This document shows positions 16,335 through 25,873 of a stretch of 64,000 bases of DNA, piece after piece (the first letter of the stretch is position 1; the number at the start of each line of letters is the position of its first letter). Source of the stretch: Clostridiales bacterium (GTDB taxonomy: Bacteria; Bacillota; Clostridia; Christensenellales; UBA1242). The stretch is taken from the NCBI GenBank assembly GCA_015055515.1, contig SVIC01000002.1:1-64000 (forward strand), read 5' to 3'. The position numbers and the translations under genes were made by a program. The notes under the pieces were generated by a model. That model saw only the letters and a program-made list of their open reading frames with translations, was not told the DNA's origin and did not search any database.

Positions 16335-16979
16335 ATGAAAAAAGGAAAAAAGAAGATAGTTGTCTTAGTATTGACAACGATATTTGTTATTTTAATTGTT
16401 TATTTCTTTGTTTCCATTAATCATATGATATTTGATAGTACAAAATTAACGCTAGACACAGTAGCAAAAAAGGCTATCAATGCAGGGCTATCCGAGGCAA
16501 TAAGAAATCGTGCCATATATGATGAACTGGTTAGTATTACGCATGGTGACGATGGTAAGATATCTCTTATTCAAATTAAATCATATGAAGCAAATAATAT
16601 ATGTAATATGGTGGTAGATGGTACAGAGAAAAACTTAAAATTATTAGGAAATGAGGGGGTTGTGTTAACAACTGGTATGTTAAGCAACATTCCTATTTTA
16701 GGTGCTTTTGGTGGCAAGATAAATCTTAAATTTCAACAAATTGGTACTGCGTATTGTAATTATTTTTCGAAGTTTGTATCTGCTGGTATTAATCAAAACA
16801 TCCACAGATTATATGTTGAGGTAAGGGCTAGCATTGGCATTGTTTTTCCTTTCCATACAGAAAAAGTGGATGTTGTTCAGCAATTATTATTGTGTGAGAA
16901 TGTAATAATTGGTGAGGTGCCTTATACATATCTGCAGTCTACTGAATTAGACCCGCTTCTTAACCTTATTCCTTCTTAA
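16335..16979 (+). CDS. yunB: Sporulation protein YunB
   Basis: A 214-residue protein with one N-terminal membrane segment (IVVLVLTTIFVILIVYFFV) and a soluble domain typical of YunB: LRVEV-like LYVEVRASIGIVFPFHTEKVDVVQQLLLCENVIIGEVPYTYL (in part). In Bacillus yunB is sigma-E dependent and needed for full spore formation; its activity is unknown. It follows spoVAE after 68 bases. No clear ribosome binding site is seen before the ATG. Confidence 0.85.
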   Translation: MKKGKKKIVVLVLTTIFVILIVYFFVSINHMIFDSTKLTLDTVAKKAINAGLSEAIRNRAIYDELVSITHGDDGKISLIQIKSYEANNICNMVVDGTEKNLKLLGNEGVVLTTGMLSNIPILGAFGGKINLKFQQIGTAYCNYFSKFVSAGINQNIHRLYVEVRASIGIVFPFHTEKVDVVQQLLLCENVIIGEVPYTYLQSTELDPLLNLIPS

Positions 16980-17022
16980 TTATTTATTGTGAGTTTTTGG
17001 ATATATATTATTATGTAAATAA

Positions 17023-17051
17023 TTGTAATTTTACATTTTTTATGCTAGAAT
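17023..17051 (+). promoter_or_regulatory. Promoter of mutS-mutL-miaA
   Basis: TTGTAA (17023-17028), 17 bases, TAGAAT (17046-17051). Confidence 0.65.
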
Positions 17052-17087
17052 AAACTAGATATTTTTTACTTAGGAGAAATGCATTAT

Positions 17088-19703
17088 ATGATTTTTGATC
17101 GTAATAAGATGTCTCCAATGATGAGGCAGTATGTAGATACAAAAGAAGAATATAAGGACTGTATACTACTATATAGGTTGGGCGATTTCTATGAATTATT
17201 TTTTGATGATGCTGTAACTTGTAGTAGGGTACTATCTCTTACTTTAACATCAAAGGAAGCTGGTTCTGGTCAGAAGGCTCCTATGTGTGGTGTACCGGCA
17301 AAAGCAATAGATACCTATGTGCAAAAGTTAATTGAAGAAGGGTACAAGGTTGCAATATGCGAGCAAACCGATGAGATGGGCACAGACAAGGTATTAAAAA
17401 GGGACATTACTAGAATAATTACCCCTGGTACAGTAGTGGAATCTACCATATTAGATGGTGGGAGTAATAATTATCTTGCATCACTATATGCCGAAGGTAA
17501 TAAGGTGGGCGTGAGCTATATAGACATATCCACTGGTGAATTCTATCTATCCGAATTAGAGGATGATATATATTTGAAGCTAAATGATTTATTATCTGTC
17601 ATAAAGCCAAAGGAGATCATTGCAAATACTGAGAGTCAGATGTATGAAGAATCACTGCCTGTTGTCAAATCTTCGATAGTGCCAGCCTTTTCATATAACG
17701 TGGGTGTAGATTATGATTTGTCAAAAGCAAAAGATATATTGTTGAAGCAGTTGAATGCATCATCATTAAAGCAATTTAACTGTTCTAATAAATATCTAGC
17801 AATAACAAGTGCTGGTGCACTTTTGCAATATGTATACCATACACAAAGAAGGGACTTGTCACATATTAATAGTATTAATATTGTGGACCTGAGCAAATAT
17901 GTTCAAATAGATGCTAATTCTAGAAGGAATTTGGAACTAACTGAAAATAGTAGAGATGGTGGAAAAAAAGGCTCTCTTTGTTGGGTTTTAGACAAAACCA
18001 AAACGAATATGGGTAAGAGAACTCTTAAGCATTTTGTTGAAAATCCTTTGGTATCAGAAGCTGATATTAATTATAGACTTAATGGTGTAGAAGAATTCGT
18101 TAAGAATATTGTAGCAAGGGAACAAATCAAGGATTTGCTTAACCATATATATGATATCGAGAGATTAACTGGTAAGATTAGTTATAATAATTTAACACCA
18201 AAAGATTGTTTGGCTCTAAGTAAAAGCTTGAAGAATATTCCACAGATTTGTTCAGTTCTAAGCACATTTAATTCTAAAATAATAAAAGATTTAATGCTAG
18301 ACTTATATGATTATTCCGATATTGTAGATATGATTGATAGAGCAATATATGAAGATTGCACCAACAATGTAAAAGAAGGTGGCTTTATCAAGCGTGGCTT
18401 CAATGCAGAATTAGATGAAATAATATCATTACAACAGAATTCTTCACAATTATTGAATGAGTTAGAGTCTGCAGAGAAATCAATTAGCGGTATTCAGAAG
18501 TTGAAGGTTGGGTATAATCGTGTATTTGGATATTATATAGAAGTGCCAAAAAGTGCGCTAGATAGTGTTCCTTTTAGATACATTAGAAAACAGACACTGG
18601 CTAATTGTGAGAGATTTATTACAGAAGAGCTTAAAGCGTTGGAAGAAAAAATCTTAAGTGCGAATGATAAGAAATTGATATTGGAATTGGAACTGTTTAC
18701 AGACATAAGAAATATACTGTTAACAAAGGTGAAAAATCTACAAAGTACATCTAAAGCAATAGGAATCCTTGATACACTGGTATCCTTTGCAACGGTATCC
18801 GTAGAGAGAAACTATGTTAAGCCAATATTACAGAAAAGTAATACAAAGTTGGAAATTATAGGTGGTAGGCATCCAGTTGTGGAGATTGCATTAAAGAATG
18901 ACTTTGTTCCCAATGACACTATTATGAATAACGAAGACTCAAGAACAATGCTGATAACTGGACCAAATATGGCAGGCAAGAGTACCTATATGAGACAGGT
19001 TGCACTTATTACCATAATGGCACAAATTGGTTGTTTTGTGCCTGCGAAATCTGCAAAAATTTCTATTATGGATAGGATTTTTACTAGAATTGGTGCGAGC
19101 GATAATCTGATGTTTGGTCAGAGTACATTTATGGTCGAGATGTTAGAAGTAAGCAATATTTTACATAATGCAACTAATAATAGCCTTATACTGCTGGATG
19201 AAATAGGCAGGGGAACAAGTACTTTTGATGGCTTGAGTATTGCGTGGGCGATAATGGAGTATATTGCTAACAATTTCTATTGTAAAACATTATTTTCTAC
19301 ACATTTTCATGAGTTAACTGATTTAGAAGGGATACTTGACGGTGTCAAGAACTATAAAGTTCAGGTAAAGGAATATGATAATAGTATTATATTCCTTAGA
19401 AAAATTGTTAGAGGCAGTGCTAATCAAAGTTTCGGAATACAAGTTGCTGCGCTTGCAGAGTTGCCAGAAGTGGTTATAGAAAAAGCTAACAAGATTCTTC
19501 ATAGCCTTGAACAACATGATCTTAATAAGAATCTTATTAATGATACCTTAGAAGTGAATAGTAATGATAATGTAGAAATGGAACACCGCAGAAAAATGAA
19601 TGAGGTTTGTTCTATATTAAATGATCTAGATGTCAATCAGTTAACACCTCTTAGTGCATTTGATATATTGGTGCAGTTAAAAAATACGATAAAAAAGGAT
19701 TAA
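17088..19703 (+). CDS. mutS: DNA mismatch repair protein MutS
   Basis: Recognises mismatches and recruits MutL. The mismatch-binding F-x-E lies in RLGDFYELFFDDA; the ATPase has Walker A GPNMAGKST (about 625-633) and LLDEIGRGTS near 700. Its 871 residues are a usual MutS length. AGGAG (17072-17076) is two bases from ATG 17079 but eleven from ATG 17088, so 17088 is preferred with some doubt. MutL starts four bases after its stop. Confidence 0.97.
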   Translation: MIFDRNKMSPMMRQYVDTKEEYKDCILLYRLGDFYELFFDDAVTCSRVLSLTLTSKEAGSGQKAPMCGVPAKAIDTYVQKLIEEGYKVAICEQTDEMGTDKVLKRDITRIITPGTVVESTILDGGSNNYLASLYAEGNKVGVSYIDISTGEFYLSELEDDIYLKLNDLLSVIKPKEIIANTESQMYEESLPVVKSSIVPAFSYNVGVDYDLSKAKDILLKQLNASSLKQFNCSNKYLAITSAGALLQYVYHTQRRDLSHINSINIVDLSKYVQIDANSRRNLELTENSRDGGKKGSLCWVLDKTKTNMGKRTLKHFVENPLVSEADINYRLNGVEEFVKNIVAREQIKDLLNHIYDIERLTGKISYNNLTPKDCLALSKSLKNIPQICSVLSTFNSKIIKDLMLDLYDYSDIVDMIDRAIYEDCTNNVKEGGFIKRGFNAELDEIISLQQNSSQLLNELESAEKSISGIQKLKVGYNRVFGYYIEVPKSALDSVPFRYIRKQTLANCERFITEELKALEEKILSANDKKLILELELFTDIRNILLTKVKNLQSTSKAIGILDTLVSFATVSVERNYVKPILQKSNTKLEIIGGRHPVVEIALKNDFVPNDTIMNNEDSRTMLITGPNMAGKSTYMRQVALITIMAQIGCFVPAKSAKISIMDRIFTRIGASDNLMFGQSTFMVEMLEVSNILHNATNNSLILLDEIGRGTSTFDGLSIAWAIMEYIANNFYCKTLFSTHFHELTDLEGILDGVKNYKVQVKEYDNSIIFLRKIVRGSANQSFGIQVAALAELPEVVIEKANKILHSLEQHDLNKNLINDTLEVNSNDNVEMEHRRKMNEVCSILNDLDVNQLTPLSAFDILVQLKNTIKKD

Positions 19704-19706
19704 CGA

Positions 19707-21653
19707 ATGCCAAAGATTAATATTTTAGATAAATCGGTATATAGTTTAATAGCGGCTGGTGAGGTAATAGAAAAACCAGCCAGTGTTGTAAAAGAATTGT
19801 TGGAGAACTCTATTGATGCTGGATCGCATAATATTGAACTTGAGATTAAAGGCGGTGGTATAGATTATGTTAGAGTTACCGATGATGGTTGTGGAATAGC
19901 GAAGGAAGATATGTCCGTAGCTTTCATGCCACATACAACCAGCAAGATACTTAATGCAGAAGATTTATATAATATATCTACACTGGGTTTTAGAGGAGAG
20001 GCGTTATCTACAATTACTGCTGTTAGTAAAGTAACGATGATATCAAAAACAGCCGACTCTGATAGTGGTAATATTCTAAAAATCAATGCTGGGGAAATAA
20101 TAAAATTAGAGCCGATAGGGGCGTCTGATGGTACAACTATCATAGTTGAAGATTTGTTCTATAATATACCGGCAAGAAAGAAGTTCTTAAGAAAAGCAAA
20201 ACAAGAAGAAAATGATATTACAAATATAGTATCTAGAATAATATTGTCACATCCTGATGTGTGTATAAAATATGTAGCGGATGACAAGATAATATATTCA
20301 TCATCTGGAACTGGTCTATTTGATTCAATTTATTCTATTTATGGGAAGAGCATAGTAGGTAATATATATCCGATTAATTTTGAAACTGATATATTTAAGG
20401 TAGCAGGATATATTGGTGGAATTAATTACACTAAACCAAATAGAACTTATCAAACGCTAATTGTAAATGGTAGATATGTAATTAATCAGCAAATAGCCAC
20501 TGCAATATATAAAGCATATGAAAGTTATATGATGAAAAATAACTTTCCATTCTTTGTATTAAATATGACAATAGACAATAACCTAGTAGATGTGAACGTG
20601 CATCCTAATAAGCTAGATATAAAGTTTTCATGTGGTAATAAAATTTTTGAAACATTCTTGGTAGAAATATCAAAGGCAATTCTTGATAATATAAATATCG
20701 ATAATGTGGTATTAACTAATGATGAAAGCAAGGATATTCAACCTGAAATAAATTTAGAAAATTTGCAAAAGTTGGATGAGAATCTTGGGGTTAGTTATAA
20801 ACCTAAAGAAGATAATAAACAAGAAACTGGGCCAATATTAAGACCACAAGAGGTTACAATAAGTGACAACCCAACCAACGTACTTATGGACTATAACTAT
20901 AAAACGAGAGGAGAGGGTAATATATTTGCCAAGCCAGAAAATGATATAGTTCTGCATTCTCCAAGTGCTCTTGAAGTTGCAATGCAAGAAACAAAAGAAA
21001 AATTTAACAATGCTACGCAATCAGCAATGTTTGACACAGACATAGTCAATAATGACAAAATAATAAATGTTAATGACAATAACACTAGGGTTGTTGGAAT
21101 TTTATTTGACACTTATATAATAATTGAAGAAGGTGATCATATTTATTTTATAGATCAACATGCTGGTCATGAGAGGGTTCTATTTGATAAATATATACAA
21201 GAGTATAATAATTCTAGTGTATATACTCAACCGATGTTAATACCTTATATATTAGATGTAAATCCAACAGAGGCAAGTTATATTGATGAAAATATCGAGA
21301 CTTTTAGCAAGCTTGGCTTTGTAATAGATCTATTTGGTAAAAACAAATATAGAGTGTCTGAGATTCCTGGGTCTCTTCCGACTATCAGTATTAAATCATT
21401 CTTTGATGAGGTACTGTCTAATATTAATAACGCAAGGTTAACATTAACCAGTAGTGATATTGTGCGCGACTATATAGCTAAGACTGCATGTAAACATGCT
21501 ATAAAAGCCAACGATAAATTAGATATTTCACAAATAGAATATTTGATTAAATTGCTAGATACTACACCAGTTCTACTTTGTCCGCATGGTAGACCGATAG
21601 TGTTAAAAATAACAAAAAAAGAAATAGAGAAATGGTTCAAGAGAATAGTATAA
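19707..21653 (+). CDS. mutL: DNA mismatch repair protein MutL
   Basis: GHKL ATPase and nicking endonuclease of mismatch repair. The N-terminus shows AAGEVIEKPASVVKELLENSIDAG and the GFRGEALSTI lid. The C-terminal half has the endonuclease motifs DQHAGHER, ACKHAIKA and CPHGRP, as expected where no MutH exists. In the DQHA(x)2E(x)4E motif the last glutamate is aspartate. The linker is Asn/Asp-rich. It overlaps miaA by 22 bases. Confidence 0.97.
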   Translation: MPKINILDKSVYSLIAAGEVIEKPASVVKELLENSIDAGSHNIELEIKGGGIDYVRVTDDGCGIAKEDMSVAFMPHTTSKILNAEDLYNISTLGFRGEALSTITAVSKVTMISKTADSDSGNILKINAGEIIKLEPIGASDGTTIIVEDLFYNIPARKKFLRKAKQEENDITNIVSRIILSHPDVCIKYVADDKIIYSSSGTGLFDSIYSIYGKSIVGNIYPINFETDIFKVAGYIGGINYTKPNRTYQTLIVNGRYVINQQIATAIYKAYESYMMKNNFPFFVLNMTIDNNLVDVNVHPNKLDIKFSCGNKIFETFLVEISKAILDNINIDNVVLTNDESKDIQPEINLENLQKLDENLGVSYKPKEDNKQETGPILRPQEVTISDNPTNVLMDYNYKTRGEGNIFAKPENDIVLHSPSALEVAMQETKEKFNNATQSAMFDTDIVNNDKIINVNDNNTRVVGILFDTYIIIEEGDHIYFIDQHAGHERVLFDKYIQEYNNSSVYTQPMLIPYILDVNPTEASYIDENIETFSKLGFVIDLFGKNKYRVSEIPGSLPTISIKSFFDEVLSNINNARLTLTSSDIVRDYIAKTACKHAIKANDKLDISQIEYLIKLLDTTPVLLCPHGRPIVLKITKKEIEKWFKRIV

Positions 21654-22594
21654 AATATAATTGTATAATAATTTTAGGTCCAACAGCTTGTGGCAAAACT
21701 TCAATTTCGATTGAATTGGCAAAGGAACTAAATACTGAAATTATTAGTGCTGACAGCATGCAAATATATAAAGATCTTAATATTGGCTCTGCAAAAGTAA
21801 CGCAACAAGAAGCTCAAGGTATACAGCATCATATGATAGATATTATTCCATCCGATGCTACTTTTTCTGTATCTGAATACAAGATATTAGCAGAAAAAAT
21901 TGCAAGTAGAATGATTGAAGAATCTAAAATACCTATTATTGCTGGTGGTACAGGGTTTTACTTAACAGCATTGATAGAGAATAATATCTATGGGTTATGT
22001 GAGGGTGATAACAGTATTAGACAGAAATATATTCAGATCGCAAGTGAGAAGGGTAATATTTATGTACATAATATATTAAATAAAATAGACCCTGTATCAG
22101 CACAAAAATTACATCCAAACGATATTAAAAGAGTGATAAGAGCTATTGAAATATATGAAGTTACTGGCAAAACAAAAACGGAATTAGAACTGGAAAATAA
22201 AAAACAAATATCTAATTCCATATTGCATCCTTTGATTATTGGATTGAATTTATCGACTAGAGAGAAATTGTATTCCAAGATAGACAAAAGAGTAGATATT
22301 ATGTTTGAAGAAGGGCTCCTAGATGAAGTAAAACATTTAATCTGTGATAAAGGCCTGACTATTAACAATCAATCTATGCAGGGGATTGGATACAAAGAAT
22401 TTTTTGATTATTTTTCTGGCAATGCAACTATAGATGAAACGAAATCAAAAATATGCCTAAATACAAGACACTATGCAAAAAGACAGCTTACTTATTTTAA
22501 TAAATTTAATATAGAGAAGTGGTATAATACAGATGAAATAAGTGTAGATGACATAGTATTAGATATTTGCAATATGTATTTTAATAAAAAATAG
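21632..22594 (+). CDS. miaA: tRNA dimethylallyltransferase MiaA
   Basis: Transfers a dimethylallyl group to A37 of UNN-reading tRNAs; MiaB (37.9-39.3 kb) then methylthiolates it. P-loop GPTACGKT, DSMQIYKDLNIGSAK, and GGTGFYLTALI are visible in 320 residues. The start lies inside the end of mutL, in another frame. The usual downstream hfq is not present; a convergent gene follows, sharing a terminator. Confidence 0.97.
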   Translation: MVQENSIKYNCIIILGPTACGKTSISIELAKELNTEIISADSMQIYKDLNIGSAKVTQQEAQGIQHHMIDIIPSDATFSVSEYKILAEKIASRMIEESKIPIIAGGTGFYLTALIENNIYGLCEGDNSIRQKYIQIASEKGNIYVHNILNKIDPVSAQKLHPNDIKRVIRAIEIYEVTGKTKTELELENKKQISNSILHPLIIGLNLSTREKLYSKIDKRVDIMFEEGLLDEVKHLICDKGLTINNQSMQGIGYKEFFDYFSGNATIDETKSKICLNTRHYAKRQLTYFNKFNIEKWYNTDEISVDDIVLDICNMYFNKK

Positions 22595-22619
22595 ACTATG
22601 AGTTATTAGTCTATTTTTT
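22591..22619. terminator. Shared terminator of miaA and the convergent deoxyribosyltransferase-like gene
   Basis: ATAGACT (22591-22597) pairs with AGTCTAT (22608-22614), then TTTTT. The minus gene's stop codon (22611-22613) lies in the stem. Confidence 0.85.
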
Positions 22620-23021
22620 ATTAATTAATTCTAATTTGTTGTGTATTATAATTGGATCAAAACCGATTAATTCATCTTTTAACATTCCATCTGGTAAATC
22701 ATTAACGAAATAAATCAGTTTGTTTAATCGGAAAGCATCATATATTTCTAGAAATGTTGCGCCACCAATATAATTTTTGATGCCGTTCTTTTCAAAATTA
22801 AGCACTAATACAGCATCTACGCCTTTTATTACTTCTTCGCTATGTTTTATCATGCTGGCCTTCCATTTTGCGTGATCAGAAGTTCCTCTGTATTTGGCTT
22901 CAGTCTCTGGGCAATTCCAGCAGTTTGGTAAATATATAGTATGACCTAGATTTTCAAGAGATTGCTTATAATAATCTAATTTATCATAAAAAGACTTACT
23001 GCATATTAGAAATATTTTCAT
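22611..23021 (-). CDS. Nucleoside 2-deoxyribosyltransferase-like protein
   Basis: A 136-residue protein with the Rossmann-like NDT pattern: MKIFLICSKSFYDKL, GVDAVLVLNFEKNGIKNYIGGATFLEIYDAF (in part) and a closing FDPIIIHNKLELI. The glutamate after GGATFL occupies the place of the family nucleophile. True substrate is unknown; related small proteins include nucleotide hydrolases. ATG 23021 is chosen because AAGGTG lies just upstream; the overlapping GTG at 23030 is within that ribosome binding site. Confidence 0.65.
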   Translation of the reverse strand: MKIFLICSKSFYDKLDYYKQSLENLGHTIYLPNCWNCPETEAKYRGTSDHAKWKASMIKHSEEVIKGVDAVLVLNFEKNGIKNYIGGATFLEIYDAFRLNKLIYFVNDLPDGMLKDELIGFDPIIIHNKLELINKK

Positions 23022-23052
23022 TGTTATCACCTTATTATTTTATTATAGATTT

Positions 23053-23081
23053 ATTATATCACACATTCATATTTTTTCTAA
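23053..23081 (-). promoter_or_regulatory. Possible promoter of the deoxyribosyltransferase-like gene
   Basis: Minus strand TTAGAA (23081-23076), 17 bases, TATAAT (23058-23053) preceded by TGA, an extended -10. Confidence 0.5.
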
Positions 23082-23114
23082 ACATATTAATGAAAAGGAT
23101 AATATTCAACATTA

Positions 23115-23141
23115 AAAATAAAACGACCATAAAGGTCGTTT
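23115..23141 (-). terminator. tRNA-Trp terminator
   Basis: Minus strand AAACGACC (23141-23134) pairs with GGTCGTTT (23128-23121), followed by a T-rich run. Confidence 0.85.
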
Positions 23142-23150
23142 TATAATCTT

Positions 23151-23224
23151 TGGCAGGGGTGGAAGGAATCGAACCCTCCTCAGGAGTTTTGGAGACTCTT
23201 ATTCTACCGATGAACTACACCCCT
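23151..23224 (-). tRNA. tRNA-Trp (anticodon CCA)
   Basis: Minus strand, 74 nt including an encoded CCA. Acceptor AGGGGTG pairs with CACCCCT; D arm GTTC/GAAT; anticodon loop CTCCAAA gives CCA; T arm GAGGG-TTCGATT-CCTTC. The outermost anticodon-stem pair is A-C, a mild irregularity. It stands alone with its own promoter and terminator. Confidence 0.96.
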
Positions 23225-23241
23225 AAATTCAGTACTGCTAT

Positions 23242-23270
23242 AGTATACCTAAGATAAATATATTTGTCAA
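23242..23270 (-). promoter_or_regulatory. Promoter of tRNA-Trp
   Basis: Minus strand TTGACA (23270-23265), 17 bases, TATACT (23247-23242). Confidence 0.85.
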
Positions 23271-23298
23271 TTATTTCATAAAAGATATTTTTTTATTT

Positions 23299-23326
23299 TT
23301 GTTTCTGTTATATAATTTGGTACAAT
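23299..23326 (+). promoter_or_regulatory. Possible promoter of rnhA
   Basis: TTGTTT (23299-23304), 16 bases, TACAAT (23321-23326). Confidence 0.5.
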
Positions 23327-23362
23327 ATAACTATATATTAATGTAATTTGGGGTTTTATATA

Positions 23363-23818
23363 ATGAAAGATATTATACTATATACAGACGGGGCGTGCTC
23401 TGGAAATCCTGGAGTAGGGGGTTATGGCTATATATTATTCTATAAAGATAAATATAAAGAGTTTTCAGGCGTAGATCCAGAGACAACAAATAACAAAATG
23501 GAGATTACTGCTGTAATTAAGGGGTTGAATCAAATAAAAGAACCTTGTAATGTTACAGTATATACTGATAGTGCATATACAATGAACGCATTTGAAGAGA
23601 AGTGGATCGATGCTTGGATTGCTAAAGGTTGGAAGACTGCTAATAACAAGCCAGTTAAGAACGTTGAATTATGGCAAGAATTGATTAAAGCAATGTCGAG
23701 GCACAATTCTGTACAATGGGTTAAGGTAAAGGGGCATTCAGACAACAAATATAATAACAGATGTGATGAATTGGCAAGAAGCGAAATAGAAAAATGGTCA
23801 AAAAAAGAGTATATTTAA
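23363..23818 (+). CDS. rnhA: Ribonuclease HI
   Basis: Cuts the RNA strand of RNA-DNA hybrids. The 151 residues hold all catalytic positions: D9 (TDGACSGNPG), E47 (NNKMEITA), D69 (YTDSAY) and D135, with H125 in KVKGHSDN. ATG 23363 is chosen over an upstream in-frame TTG at 23348. The terminator stem straddles the stop codon and is shared with the convergent ABC permease gene. Confidence 0.97.
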   Translation: MKDIILYTDGACSGNPGVGGYGYILFYKDKYKEFSGVDPETTNNKMEITAVIKGLNQIKEPCNVTVYTDSAYTMNAFEEKWIDAWIAKGWKTANNKPVKNVELWQELIKAMSRHNSVQWVKVKGHSDNKYNNRCDELARSEIEKWSKKEYI

Positions 23819-23838
23819 TAATATACTCTTTTTAATAT
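23802..23838. terminator. Shared terminator of rnhA and the ABC permease gene
   Basis: AAAAAGAGTATAT (23802-23814) pairs perfectly with ATATACTCTTTTT (23821-23833). The rnhA stop codon is in the loop and the permease stop is at 23832-23834. Confidence 0.9.
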
Positions 23839-25871
23839 GATTTTTTCTTAAATACAGTAACATTTATAATGTTAATTATAATTATTGTTAATAGTGTAAT
23901 GATTAGGCTCAAATAGAAACTCTGACTAGAATAAGAAGTATAATCAAATAATCTATGTAATATATTGTCAGAAGTGTAAGTTGTTGCATAGAAATATTTA
24001 TTTAAGTTGAAGTTATTAGATGGGAATATAGCCATTATTGGTGAAACAATCTTGGATAATAATCCACAACCAAGTAATGTAATAATAGATGTTGTTATTG
24101 TAATTGACAAGCTCTTGCATGCTATGGATATAAGGTATATTATCGTAGCATATGCAACTACCTCTATAATATTACAGATCAAATTTATTAATATTGCTAC
24201 TATTGGTTGTATAGTAATAATAGTTGTAGCATTGAATACTGTTATTATATTTCCAACTTCTTCTCCAAACATTATTATACCAACAAAGCCCGATGTTATA
24301 GTTGATATTATAAGAGTAAGAACTATTAATGATAAAGTAGTAAAGTATTTTGCAAAGTATATTGATTGTCTAGAATTTGGAGACATAAGAATATATCTCA
24401 ATCTACCATTTCTATTTCCTCCACTGATTGAGTAACATATAAGGATAGCAGAGACAATAGTTATAATTATAGAAGTTATTTTCATTGCAAACACGACATA
24501 ATCATATGCTGTTATACTATCATTTACTTGATAATTAAATTGGTAATTATTAATAATATCTGTAGGATATGTGTTATTGGTAATATAGTACTTCGATAAT
24601 GTAACTTGGCATTGAGACTCGTATATTTGATTGTCATCTAAATATTTTTGGTAAATATCATATTCATTAGAACATTGAATCGTAAGTGTATTGTTAATCA
24701 AATTTATAATAGAATCTGATAGGACGCTCTGTTTTGTTATAAGTTCCTTCATTGACTTTGAATTTTTATTTGAATATGCAGATTCTATTAATTCGTTATT
24801 AATCTGTGTGTTTTCGGATAGTTTATCTACATAATCGTTCAATTCATGCAGTCTTTCGGTAGTAATTGAAACTATTTTGAAATTATTGTCGAACGATTCT
24901 ATGTGATTTAAGAAATTGGTTTCCTTTATCTCCGCTATGATGGTTCGATGTTCAGATCTTGATGTTGTATAAGTATTGGATATTTCTAAGACTTGGGATA
25001 CAAATTTTGCAACATTGTCTTTTAACTCGTTCTTAACCACAACTATATTAAATTCGCTATTAATAATAGCATTTAACATAATATTATAAGAATTTAGCTT
25101 GTTATAAAAATTAGATAATTTGTTATTTGCTTCATATGAATTAAAGAATTGAGTAGCTGTACTTGTAACGTAATTTTGATAATTGTTAAATGAGTTTAGA
25201 ATTTCATCGTATTTTTGATTTAGTGTATATTGCAAGAAATTAAGAGAAATATTTTTACAATTTTGTAATGTTTTAGTAAAAGTTTCACTATTTAGTAGGG
25301 TATATATTCTATTACCATAATCATTTCCACCATTATTTATATAACTGGTAATAGTTGCTAATGTCTGATTAATTTTGCCGAATTCAATATTTTGCATATA
25401 TTCTGATTGGTTTTTTAGTAGTTGTACATACTGAATATCATACATTCCATTGAAGTTGGTTAATTGTTCGTTAAATTGTTCAAGTGAGTCTTTTAGTAGA
25501 TTTGCTTTTTCATTAATAAGGGCTGTATTTCCGCCATATTTAATTGTCTCTAGATTATTAAAATCTACCAATATTTTATCATATAGAGTGTTGATTTTTT
25601 CTTCTCTTTCCTTAATAAGATTGTAATAAGATATTACGCTTAGTGACATATCTGTTCTGTTATTTAGTTGGGGCAAAATATTATCACTATATATAGAATT
25701 TAGTTCTTCTATTGTGTAGTCTTGCATGTCTAATGATGTTTTATTGTTTGGTTGTGTAGGGGAGTAAGCAAAAGCCAACACTATATTTAATAATATTATA
25801 ATGAGCAATATTATAATGTATATAGGATTTCTTTTTTTAGTATTAAACTCAAATTTTAATAATTTTGACAC
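23832..25871 (-). CDS. ABC transporter permease with a large extracytoplasmic domain
   Basis: A 679-residue membrane protein. One membrane segment near residues 17-36 is followed by about 400 mostly helical, Asn/Gln/Ser-rich residues predicted outside, then about five C-terminal segments (for example ITSIIITIVSAILICYSISG and IITLLGCGLLSKIVSPIMAI), the ABC-2 layout. GTG start two bases after the ATPase stop shows it is the partner of that gene. Substrate unknown; the fold is reminiscent of ABC-2 exporters with an extracellular insertion between the first and second segment. Confidence 0.75.
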   Translation of the reverse strand: MSKLLKFEFNTKKRNPIYIIILLIIILLNIVLAFAYSPTQPNNKTSLDMQDYTIEELNSIYSDNILPQLNNRTDMSLSVISYYNLIKEREEKINTLYDKILVDFNNLETIKYGGNTALINEKANLLKDSLEQFNEQLTNFNGMYDIQYVQLLKNQSEYMQNIEFGKINQTLATITSYINNGGNDYGNRIYTLLNSETFTKTLQNCKNISLNFLQYTLNQKYDEILNSFNNYQNYVTSTATQFFNSYEANNKLSNFYNKLNSYNIMLNAIINSEFNIVVVKNELKDNVAKFVSQVLEISNTYTTSRSEHRTIIAEIKETNFLNHIESFDNNFKIVSITTERLHELNDYVDKLSENTQINNELIESAYSNKNSKSMKELITKQSVLSDSIINLINNTLTIQCSNEYDIYQKYLDDNQIYESQCQVTLSKYYITNNTYPTDIINNYQFNYQVNDSITAYDYVVFAMKITSIIITIVSAILICYSISGGNRNGRLRYILMSPNSRQSIYFAKYFTTLSLIVLTLIISTITSGFVGIIMFGEEVGNIITVFNATTIITIQPIVAILINLICNIIEVVAYATIIYLISIACKSLSITITTSIITLLGCGLLSKIVSPIMAIFPSNNFNLNKYFYATTYTSDNILHRLFDYTSYSSQSFYLSLIITLLTIIIINIINVTVFKKKSY

Positions 25872-25873
25872 TT

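Noticed and set aside
24007-24435. 142-codon open frame on the plus strand
   Set aside because: Antisense to the ABC permease gene, no ribosome binding site and composition mirroring the opposite gene; AT-rich coding strands often leave such frames open.
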